A DNA stretch of 64,000 bases from an uncultured Ferrimonas sp. (GTDB lineage: Bacteria; Pseudomonadota; Gammaproteobacteria; Enterobacterales; Shewanellaceae): positions 1 through 64,000 of the forward strand of contig NZ_CANLCI010000003.1 in assembly GCF_947489035.1 (NCBI RefSeq), read 5' to 3'. Below the pieces are notes generated by a model. The model saw only the letters and a program-made list of their open reading frames with translations, was not told the origin of the DNA and did not search any database. Of this stretch, positions 36,451 to 44,119 are shown in pieces; within the stretch, counting starts at the first letter, position 1, and each line of letters starts with the position of its first letter. The position numbers were made by a program, and so were the translations under genes.

Positions 36451-39054
36451 ATGTCGGCCATGCAAGCAAAGCTGCGTTCTGATTACCAAGCGCCGCAATA
36501 CACCATCGAACAGCTGCACCTTGATTTTAAACTGGATGAACACGCCACCCTCGTGACGGCCACATCCCAAGTAAAGCAGTTGGTGAGTGGCAGCAAGACG
36601 TTGCAACTCGATGGCGAGCACATGACGTTGGTGTCGGTGGCCATTGATGGCAATCCATTGCCAACCGAACGGTTTCGTCACGCCGACAATCAATTAATCA
36701 TCGACGTTGATCTGGCGCAGTTTGAGCTGACCATCGTTACGGAGATTGATCCGGCCAACAACACCGCACTGGAAGGGTTGTACAAATCCGGTGGCGCTTT
36801 CTGTACTCAGTGTGAAGCCCAAGGCTTTCGCCGCATTACTTTCTTCTTAGATCGCCCCGATGTGCTGGCGAAATACACCACTCGAGTTGAAGCCGATAAA
36901 GCGCAGTATCCATACCTGCTGTCAAACGGCAATAAAATCGATAGCGGCGATCTCGACCACGGCCGTCATTTTGCGGTATGGCAAGATCCGTTCCCGAAGC
37001 CAAGCTACTTGTTTGCCTTAGTGGCGGGTGATTTTGACCTGTTGGCCGACAGTTACACTACCCGCAGTGGCCGAGAAGTGGCTCTTGAACTGTTTGTTGA
37101 TCGGGGCAATTTGCATCGTGGTGAACACGCCATGGCATCGCTTAAGCACGCCATGAAGTGGGATGAGGATCGTTTCAATCTTGAGTACGATCTGGATATC
37201 TACATGATCGTCGCCGTGGATTTTTTCAACATGGGCGCCATGGAAAACAAAGGCCTGAACGTCTTTAACTCCAAAGCCGTGTTAGCGGATCCACAAACCG
37301 CCACCGACGATGAATACCATCGGATCGAATCGATCATCGGCCACGAATACTTCCATAACTGGACCGGTAACCGCGTGACCTGCCGCGATTGGTTCCAGTT
37401 AAGCCTAAAAGAAGGCTTAACCGTATTCCGTGATCAAGAGTTCTCCTCGGATCTTGGCTCGCCAGTGGTTAACCGCATTGATGCGGTAACGGTAATGCGC
37501 AATCACCAGTTTGCGGAAGACGCAGGCCCAATGGCGCACCCAATTCGTCCTGAGCAAGTGCTCGAGATGAACAACTTCTATACCGTTACCGTGTACGACA
37601 AGGGATCAGAAGTGATCCGGATGATGCACACCTTGTTAGGCGAAGCGGGCTTTCAACAAGGGATGGCACTCTATTTTGATCGCCACGATGGCCAAGCCGT
37701 TACCTGCGATGATTTTGCGGCTGCGATGGAAGACGCATCCGGCGTTGATTTAACTCAGTTCCGCCGTTGGTATAGCCAATCGGGCACCCCAGTGGTTCGC
37801 GCCAGTGAAAGCTACGACGCAGCCAAACGCGAATACCGCTTAACGTTACAGCAGCACACGCCAGCCACCGCCGATCAAGCCGACAAGCTGCCGCTGCACA
37901 TTCCTGTAGCAGTCGAGTTGCTTAACCCGCAAGGCGTTGCCCAACCGTTAGTGGTTAATGGCAGCAGCATCGACAAGGTGTTAAACCTGACCGAGGCCGA
38001 GCAAACCTGGGTGTTTGAACAAGTGGATGGCCCCGTGGTGGCTTCACTGTTTGAAAACTTCTCTGCGCCAATCAAATTGGAACAGCAGATCAGCGCTGAA
38101 CAACTGGCCCTGTTAGCGGCGCACGCAGGGAATGATTTTGCTCGTTGGGATGCAGGCCAACGTCTGTTGACCAAAGAGTTGTTTGCACTGGCCGATGCCG
38201 AGCAGCAACGGGCTTCCAACTTAGCTATCGACACCTTACGCCATGTGTTGTTGGACGATAAGCAAGATCCGGCCTTAGTGGCATTGATGTTGGCACTGCC
38301 AGCGGAAGCCGCGTTGGCACAGCTGCGCATCGACATCGAAGTGGAAACGTTGCACCAAGCCCGTCGTCAACTGCTGGCGCAGATAGGTGCTGACCTTGAA
38401 GATGAACTGTTAGCGCGTTACCGCGACTGCAGCGACAGTGATTATCAGCAAGATGGTCAAGCGGTTGGTCGCCGTGCGCTTAAAAATGCCTGTTTGTTCC
38501 TGCTGGCTATGGCGGGTAAAGCCACCACCCAAGAGTTGTGCGCGCAGCAATTTGCCTTAGCCAATAACATGACTGATCGCCTCAGCGCGCTTAATGCCAT
38601 GAACCAAGCGCAACTGCCCGCGGTGGTTGATGCTTTAGCCAGCTTTGAGCAGCAGTGGCAGCAAGATCCGTTAGTGATGGATAAGTGGTTCAGCCAGATC
38701 GCAATGGCCCCAAAGGCGGATGTGTTAGCCGACATTGACGCGGCCATGGCGCACCCAATGTTCGATATCTCTAACCCCAATCGAGTGCGCGCGTTGATCG
38801 GCGCGTTTGCCAGTGGCAACCGAAACCAGTTCCACGCCATTGATGGCAGCGGTTACCAGTTCTTGACCGATCAGCTGCTGCAGTTAAACGACATTAACCC
38901 ACAATGCGCCGCGCGGATCATTACCCCGTTGCTGGGGTGGAAAGAGTTGGACGGTGAACGCCAGCTGTTGGTGAAAGCGCAATTGCAACGCTTGGCGGAT
39001 CTGCCTAACCTCAGCCGCGATTTGTACGAAAAAGTGTCGAAGGCACTGCTGTAA
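36451..39054 (+). CDS. pepN: Aminopeptidase N
   Basis: The 867-residue M1 zinc metallopeptidase removes N-terminal residues from peptides in the cytoplasm. It has GAMEN (about 260), the zinc site HEYFHNWTGNR with the distal Glu in KEGLTVFRDQEF (about 297-322), and a long helical C-terminal part. It aligns with E. coli PepN throughout. The ATG at 36451 has AAGGAG 9 nt upstream; the open frame back to 36325 covers the promoter region. In E. coli pyrD lies next to pepN; here about 12.5 kb intervenes. Confidence 0.96.
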   Translation: MSAMQAKLRSDYQAPQYTIEQLHLDFKLDEHATLVTATSQVKQLVSGSKTLQLDGEHMTLVSVAIDGNPLPTERFRHADNQLIIDVDLAQFELTIVTEIDPANNTALEGLYKSGGAFCTQCEAQGFRRITFFLDRPDVLAKYTTRVEADKAQYPYLLSNGNKIDSGDLDHGRHFAVWQDPFPKPSYLFALVAGDFDLLADSYTTRSGREVALELFVDRGNLHRGEHAMASLKHAMKWDEDRFNLEYDLDIYMIVAVDFFNMGAMENKGLNVFNSKAVLADPQTATDDEYHRIESIIGHEYFHNWTGNRVTCRDWFQLSLKEGLTVFRDQEFSSDLGSPVVNRIDAVTVMRNHQFAEDAGPMAHPIRPEQVLEMNNFYTVTVYDKGSEVIRMMHTLLGEAGFQQGMALYFDRHDGQAVTCDDFAAAMEDASGVDLTQFRRWYSQSGTPVVRASESYDAAKREYRLTLQQHTPATADQADKLPLHIPVAVELLNPQGVAQPLVVNGSSIDKVLNLTEAEQTWVFEQVDGPVVASLFENFSAPIKLEQQISAEQLALLAAHAGNDFARWDAGQRLLTKELFALADAEQQRASNLAIDTLRHVLLDDKQDPALVALMLALPAEAALAQLRIDIEVETLHQARRQLLAQIGADLEDELLARYRDCSDSDYQQDGQAVGRRALKNACLFLLAMAGKATTQELCAQQFALANNMTDRLSALNAMNQAQLPAVVDALASFEQQWQQDPLVMDKWFSQIAMAPKADVLADIDAAMAHPMFDISNPNRVRALIGAFASGNRNQFHAIDGSGYQFLTDQLLQLNDINPQCAARIITPLLGWKELDGERQLLVKAQLQRLADLPNLSRDLYEKVSKALL

Positions 39055-39063
39055 TCAGTTGTT

Positions 39064-39291
39064 ATGTCGAGTCAGTTTGTTTTTCGATTGAATGTCAGCT
39101 GGTCTGCGTTTCAGCAGTATTACCACGGGCACGCGCAAATGGTGCAATGCTATGCCGAAAATGGGCAAACGCTGCAGATCCACGCGCGTCATTTTCGGCC
39201 ACTGTTAACGGCCAGCGGGCTGCAAGGTCGGTTCCTGTTGAGCTTGGACGACAACCATCAAGTGCAACAGTTAGTAAAAATAGAAAACTGA
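39064..39291 (+). CDS. DUF2835 family small protein
   Basis: A 75-residue protein with the DUF2835 pattern: VFRLNVSWSAFQQYYHG at the start, then IHARHFRPLLTASGLQGRF and LSLDDNHQ. The family is small, cytoplasmic and of unknown function. It starts 10 bp after pepN and shares its transcript, ending at the terminator at 39318. Confidence 0.85.
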   Translation: MSSQFVFRLNVSWSAFQQYYHGHAQMVQCYAENGQTLQIHARHFRPLLTASGLQGRFLLSLDDNHQVQQLVKIEN

Positions 39292-39317
39292 CTAGAGTAA
39301 AAACTTAAAACATAAGA

Positions 39318-39343
39318 AAGGTCCCGAGAGGGGCCTTTTTTTT
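39318..39343 (+). terminator. Terminator after the pepN-DUF2835 unit
   Basis: The stem AAGGTCCC/GGGGCCTT (one T-G pair) with loop GAGA is followed by eight T. Confidence 0.9.
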
Positions 39344-39598
39344 ATCGCCTTAAAAAATATATCCGTTATTTATCAATGCTTTAGTTGGTCTGGCCAGTGG
39401 GGTGAAGTCGGTTGCCTCAACCAGTTGAAAACGACAGTTTCAAATGGGCGTTTAAATCGGTGGCTAAGTGGTTAAATCTGGAGAGGTTTAATGCTGCAAA
39501 GATGTTGCGGTGGCGGGGGTGTTGCGTTAACAATGGGATTAATTCTCTATAAAGGGAATTTAACAATCACAATAATCAGGGAAGGGAGAGAAGCGAAA
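39344..39598 (+). promoter_or_regulatory. Upstream region of the DUF1302 cassette with two inverted repeats
   Basis: This gene-free stretch should hold the promoter of the DUF1302 cassette. I see an inverted repeat TTGAAA-N7-TTTCAA at 39425-39443 and a second, AATTC...GGAATT, around a TATAAA at 39541-39560. Either could be an operator. No -35/-10 pair with good spacing stands out, and the in-frame extension of the DUF1302 frame back to 39491 is Gly/Cys-rich and looks non-coding. Confidence 0.4.
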
Positions 39599-41680
39599 AT
39601 GACATCTAATGCATTGCGCTTTCAAAAAACGGCGCTGGCGGCAATCGTCGGCACGGTACTGGCGACGCCAGTTCAAGCCGTTTCATTCCAATGGGGAGAC
39701 GTCGAAGGCCGTTTTGATTCAACTTGGACTGCAGGTGCAGCCTGGCGTGTTGAAGAACGCGATCTCGACAAAGTTGCAAAAAGTAACTTATTCCAATGGC
39801 AAGATTACGGTTTTCAAACCAGCAATGGCTTGGTTACCGGCTTTAACGAATTCTTAGATTCACCGGACGTATTTAAACGCCGCGGCAGTTTCTCTGCCAA
39901 CGGCGATCTGGGTAACCAGCTGTACGATCAAGGTGATACCTTCAGCGAGACCTTTAAAGGCACTCACGAGCTGGAGTTGGTTTACGATAATTTTGGCTTG
40001 TTTGCCCGCGGTTTGTATTTCTACGACAACCGCTTAGAGAACAGCAGCTTTGATTACCGTAATCCAATGACTGGCGAAAAGTACGACATTTGCGCAGACG
40101 ATACCGCTGCGGAATACGCCTGTTCTGACGTACGAATGCTGGATTACTTCCTGTTTGCTGATTTTGATATTGGCGATATGCCATTCTCGGTTCGTCTTGG
40201 TGATCAGGTTGTGAGTTGGGGTGAAAGTACCTTAATCAGCCACGGCATCAACCAAGTAAACCCCGTGGATCTGGCCCGTTTGCAAGCGCCAGGCTCGGAA
40301 CTGAAAGAAGCGTTTATCCCAGTCGGGATGTTGTGGGCCAGCTTAGGGGTAACCGAAAACCTCAACATTGATGCCTTCTACCAGTACCGCTGGGAAGAAA
40401 CGCGTCTGCCTGCCGCGGGCACCTACTTCGCGTCTAACGATTTTGCGGGTGCGGGCGGTTACAACAATAACGCTCAATTGGGCTTTACTGGCAACCCCGA
40501 CATCACCTTGGATCACCTGATCAGCGAGTACAACTTACTGGCGGCCAGCGCGGCAACCGCTGCCGGTGCCGGTGATGCGGCGGCATTGGCGGCCTTAGGT
40601 GCGCGCGCCTTGGATTACTCCACCAAAGTGGCTTTGATTGATCACACTGCTGAGCCAGATGACCAAGGCCAATACGGCTTAAAAGTGGGTTACTACGCGC
40701 CGGATCTGAACGATACCGAGTTTGGTTTCTACTTTATGAACTACCACAGCCGTCGACCAATCAGCGCGGGGACGGCCTCTGATTTTCGTCAAGCGGCAAT
40801 TGGGGAAGACGTGGCATACCTTGCCACCGTGGCGGCAGAAGGTCGCAGTGTAAACCGTCAAGATCTGCTGAACTTGAACACCTTTACCAAAGCGAAGTTG
40901 ACCTACCAAGAAGACATTAAGTTATACGGCATGTCATTCAACACAACGGTGGGAGAAACCTCCGTTGCCGGTGAAGTGGCTCACCGTCAAGATGAACCAC
41001 TGCAAATTGATGACGTTGAGCTGCTGTTTGCGGCCATGCCAGAGCAGTTATCTAACGCTGGGATCACCGGTGCCTTTACTGATCTGTCGCAATACCTGAA
41101 ACCAAATGGTGAACGTTTGCAGCCAGGGGAAGAAGCGCCAGGCCACATCTTGGTGGATACCACCCAAGCACAGATGACCTTTACCCACATCTTTGGCCCA
41201 ACCTTAGGCTCGACCAACTTTGTGATGTTGGCCGAAGTGGGTGGGGTGTGGATCCACGACATGCCGAGCCACGAGCAGTTACGACTCAATGGCCCAGGTA
41301 CTGAGCGTGCCGGCAGCCAAGGCCGCGAAGATAACTTGGATGTGTTGGAGCTGCTGCATGCGGGTGCCGAGGAAGACGCCTTCCCCGATGACTTTGCTTG
41401 GGGTTACCGCATCGTAGCCAAAGCCGATTACCAAAACGCTTTGTTTGGTTGGAACTTGTCGCCGCGCGTGGTGTTTAGCCACGACGTTCAAGGTACCACC
41501 CCAGATCCGTTGTTCCTGTTTACCGAAGAACGCAAATCAGCGGCATTCACTCTCTCCGCTGATTACTTGTCTACTTGGTCTTGGGATCTTAGCTACAACA
41601 CCTTCTTTGATGGTAAGGGCTCTACTAACGCCCTTGAAGACAAAGATTTTGTATCGTTCAACCTGAAATTCTCGATCTAA
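39599..41680 (+). CDS. DUF1302 family outer-envelope protein
   Basis: A 693-residue protein with a signal peptide (cleavage after PVQA, about residue 31), then FQWGDVEGRFDSTWTAGAAW, VSWGESTLISHGINQVNPVDL (about 205) and LKEAFIPVGMLWASLGVTENL. These are clear DUF1302 landmarks. The even aromatic spacing and lack of internal hydrophobic helices fit a beta-barrel in the outer membrane, which is inference. First gene of a four-gene cassette with DUF1329, a YCF48 propeller and an RND exporter. An AGGGAG lies about 12 nt before the ATG, rather far. Confidence 0.9.
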   Translation: MTSNALRFQKTALAAIVGTVLATPVQAVSFQWGDVEGRFDSTWTAGAAWRVEERDLDKVAKSNLFQWQDYGFQTSNGLVTGFNEFLDSPDVFKRRGSFSANGDLGNQLYDQGDTFSETFKGTHELELVYDNFGLFARGLYFYDNRLENSSFDYRNPMTGEKYDICADDTAAEYACSDVRMLDYFLFADFDIGDMPFSVRLGDQVVSWGESTLISHGINQVNPVDLARLQAPGSELKEAFIPVGMLWASLGVTENLNIDAFYQYRWEETRLPAAGTYFASNDFAGAGGYNNNAQLGFTGNPDITLDHLISEYNLLAASAATAAGAGDAAALAALGARALDYSTKVALIDHTAEPDDQGQYGLKVGYYAPDLNDTEFGFYFMNYHSRRPISAGTASDFRQAAIGEDVAYLATVAAEGRSVNRQDLLNLNTFTKAKLTYQEDIKLYGMSFNTTVGETSVAGEVAHRQDEPLQIDDVELLFAAMPEQLSNAGITGAFTDLSQYLKPNGERLQPGEEAPGHILVDTTQAQMTFTHIFGPTLGSTNFVMLAEVGGVWIHDMPSHEQLRLNGPGTERAGSQGREDNLDVLELLHAGAEEDAFPDDFAWGYRIVAKADYQNALFGWNLSPRVVFSHDVQGTTPDPLFLFTEERKSAAFTLSADYLSTWSWDLSYNTFFDGKGSTNALEDKDFVSFNLKFSI

Positions 41681-41693
41681 GAGGGCAGTGAAC

Positions 41694-43055
41694 ATGAAGA
41701 AGTACACCGTAATTGCATCTGCCTTAACCTTGGCCTTTGCCTGTGGCGTTCAAGCCAAAGTCTCGCCAGAAGAAGCGGCTAAGCTTGGTACCGAGCTTAC
41801 CCCGATCGGTGCCCAGATGGCCGGCAACGCCGATGGTTCAATTCCCGCGTGGACCGGTGGCATCACCACCGCACCAGCAGGTTATCAGGTGGGTCAATTC
41901 CACCCCGATCCTTATGCTGCCGATGCGATCCTAACCACCGTAACCGCCAGCAACATGGCCGAGTACAGCGATTACCTGACCCCAGGGGTTAAGGCGATGC
42001 TGGAACAGTACCCAGACACCTTTAAACTGAACGTTTACCCAACTCACCGTAGCGCCTCTTACCCGCAGTTTATTTACGATGCGGTAAAAGATAACGCCAC
42101 CAACGCTGAGCTGGTGGAAGGCGGTAACGGCATTAAAGGGGCATCGGCTGGGGTGCCATTCCCGATCCCAGAAAGTGGCGTCGAAGCCATTTGGAACCAC
42201 ATTCTGCGTTACCGTGGTGAAGCGGCTTCTTTGCAGCGTAACCAAGCGGCACCAACGCCATCGGGTAAATACACTCTGGTTGAAACCGAAGAGACCATCA
42301 TCTTTGTCTACGGCGATCCGAAAGTGGATCCGCAAAAAATGGCCGACGACAACATGATCATCTTCTTCAAGCAGGTGGTGACCTCGCCATCGCGCTTGGC
42401 GGGTACTGCGTTGTTGGTACACGAGACCATGGATCAGAACAAACAGCCGCGTCAGGCTTGGACCTATAACACAGGTCAGCGCCGTGTTCGCCGCGCTCCT
42501 AACGTTGCGTTTGATACCCCAGGAACCGTATCTGACGGCCTGCGAACCACCGATGACTTCGATCTCTACAACGGTTCGCCAGAGCGTTACAACTGGACCT
42601 TAAAGGGCAAGCGTGAGCTGTATATCCCATACAACGATTACAAGTTGCACAGTGACACCCTAAATTACGATCAGATCGTGAAGCCGGGTCACATCAACAT
42701 GGATCTGGTGCGTTGGGAAAAGCACCGTGTTTGGGAAGTCGAGGCAACCTTGAAAGAGGGCGTTCGTCACACCTACAAAACCCGCACCTTCTATCTGGAT
42801 GAAGACAGCTGGCAGATCGCGCTAACCGACATGTACGACAACCGTGATCAGCTGTATCGAGTGGGCATGGCGCACGCCATTAACTACTACGAGAAACCGC
42901 TGATGTGGACCACTTTGGAAACGTTTTACGATCTGAACTCGCGCCGTTACTTGGCCATGGGGTTGGATAACCAAGGTGACGTTGTTGATTTCGATGTGAA
43001 GCTGTCGAAGAAAAAGTTTACGCCTCAAGCACTGCGCCGTTCTGGCCGTCGTTAA
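41694..43055 (+). CDS. DUF1329 family periplasmic protein (LolB/LppX-like fold expected)
   Basis: A 453-residue exported protein (signal cleaved after VQA, about residue 22) with KVSPEEAAKLGTELTPIGAQ and DGSIPAWTGGI right after it, both typical of DUF1329. The family is predicted to share the lipid-binding fold of outer-membrane lipoprotein carriers, suggesting it shuttles a hydrophobic molecule; that is family knowledge plus inference. There is no lipobox cysteine. It starts 13 bp after the DUF1302 gene. I use the ATG at 41694 rather than the GTG two codons before. Confidence 0.9.
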   Translation: MKKYTVIASALTLAFACGVQAKVSPEEAAKLGTELTPIGAQMAGNADGSIPAWTGGITTAPAGYQVGQFHPDPYAADAILTTVTASNMAEYSDYLTPGVKAMLEQYPDTFKLNVYPTHRSASYPQFIYDAVKDNATNAELVEGGNGIKGASAGVPFPIPESGVEAIWNHILRYRGEAASLQRNQAAPTPSGKYTLVETEETIIFVYGDPKVDPQKMADDNMIIFFKQVVTSPSRLAGTALLVHETMDQNKQPRQAWTYNTGQRRVRRAPNVAFDTPGTVSDGLRTTDDFDLYNGSPERYNWTLKGKRELYIPYNDYKLHSDTLNYDQIVKPGHINMDLVRWEKHRVWEVEATLKEGVRHTYKTRTFYLDEDSWQIALTDMYDNRDQLYRVGMAHAINYYEKPLMWTTLETFYDLNSRRYLAMGLDNQGDVVDFDVKLSKKKFTPQALRRSGRR

Positions 43056-43070
43056 TTGAGTCGAATTTAA

Positions 43071-43088
43071 GGGCGCCTTCGGGCGCCC
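43071..43088 (+). other. UUCG-capped hairpin between DUF1329 and YCF48 genes
   Basis: A perfect 7-bp stem GGGCGCC/GGCGCCC is capped by the very stable UUCG tetraloop. No T-run follows, so it is probably not a terminator. It may protect the upstream mRNA from 3' exonucleases and so raise the level of the DUF1302/DUF1329 proteins relative to the downstream genes. Confidence 0.75.
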
Positions 43089-43102
43089 TGTTGGTGGGAA
43101 CT

Positions 43103-44104
43103 ATGCAAGCGAAAATAATAACTTCAATTTTGCTCTCTTCTTTGTGCTTGGTGCCACCTGTGGTTGCCGAGACAACCTCATACATCGCCTCTAAGGCAAC
43201 CAGTGCCCCGATCCTCGATATGGCCTACAACGGCACTAAGATGATTGCCGTGGGCGATCGTGGTCATTTGCTGGCGTTTATTGATGATCAGTGGCAGCAG
43301 CTGTCGACCCCAAGCCAAGCGTTGCTGACGGCCGTTACCTTTAAGGGTAAAAATGGTTGGGCGGTTGGCCACGATGCCACCATCTTAACCACCACCGACG
43401 GTGGCTATACCTGGCAGCTAAAACAGCAGTTTCCGGATTTAGATAAGCCGCTGCTGGATGTGATTGCTCTGTCGGTAAACAACATCATCGCCGTTGGCGC
43501 TTACGGGTTAACCTACCGCAGCAGCGATGGTGGCAATAGCTGGACCAGCCTCTACTTCAATGAACTTTTGCATCCGGATGATCAGCTCTACCTTGACGAG
43601 CTGAAAGCGGAAGATGAAGCACTCTATCTTGATGAGCGCAGCGCCATGTTGCCCCATTTCAATCGCATTGTGCCGCTGCGCAGCGGCAAACTGGTGATGG
43701 TGGGCGAGATGGGCTTAATCGCACTGTCCGATGACGGTGGCGCCAGTTGGCAGAATCAAGAACCCTTTTACGATGGCTCACTGTTTGATCTGCTCGAAAC
43801 CAAAAGTGGCGCGTGGGTTGCCATTGGTTTACGCGGCAATATTTTCCGCAGCACCGACCAAGGCCAAAGTTGGCAGTCGGTTCGCACCAAGGTGTCGAGC
43901 ACCATCAATAGCGCGACCCAACTTCGGGACGGCACCATTGTGATGGTGGCGAATAACGGCTACCTGTTGACCAGCACGGATGACGGTCAAACCTACCAAA
44001 CCAAGATCGAAGCGAAAGGCGAGGATCTGGTTGCGGTAGCGCAGCAAAAAGATGGGCGGGTCATTGTGGCCGGCAGTGCTGGCGTACGCTGGCTTGGTTT
44101 GTAG
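43103..44104 (+). CDS. YCF48/HCF136-like beta-propeller protein, exported
   Basis: The 333-residue protein has a signal peptide (cleavage after VVA, about residue 22). Repeats of the form T-D-G-G-x-T/S-W follow, for example TTDGGYTWQ, SSDGGNSWTS, SDDGGASWQ and STDQGQSWQ, which are the blade signature of YCF48/BNR propellers. Such proteins usually act as assembly or scaffold factors. An acidic insert (DELKAEDEALYLDE) breaks the repeats near 170. It is between the DUF1329 and RND genes, so it likely sits with them in the envelope. Confidence 0.88.
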   Translation: MQAKIITSILLSSLCLVPPVVAETTSYIASKATSAPILDMAYNGTKMIAVGDRGHLLAFIDDQWQQLSTPSQALLTAVTFKGKNGWAVGHDATILTTTDGGYTWQLKQQFPDLDKPLLDVIALSVNNIIAVGAYGLTYRSSDGGNSWTSLYFNELLHPDDQLYLDELKAEDEALYLDERSAMLPHFNRIVPLRSGKLVMVGEMGLIALSDDGGASWQNQEPFYDGSLFDLLETKSGAWVAIGLRGNIFRSTDQGQSWQSVRTKVSSTINSATQLRDGTIVMVANNGYLLTSTDDGQTYQTKIEAKGEDLVAVAQQKDGRVIVAGSAGVRWLGL

Positions 44105-44119
44105 TAGCAAGGAAGAACA

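Noticed and set aside
39491..39598. N-terminal extension of the DUF1302 protein
   Set aside because: The added residues are Cys/Gly-rich and would bury the signal peptide that begins at the ATG at 39599.
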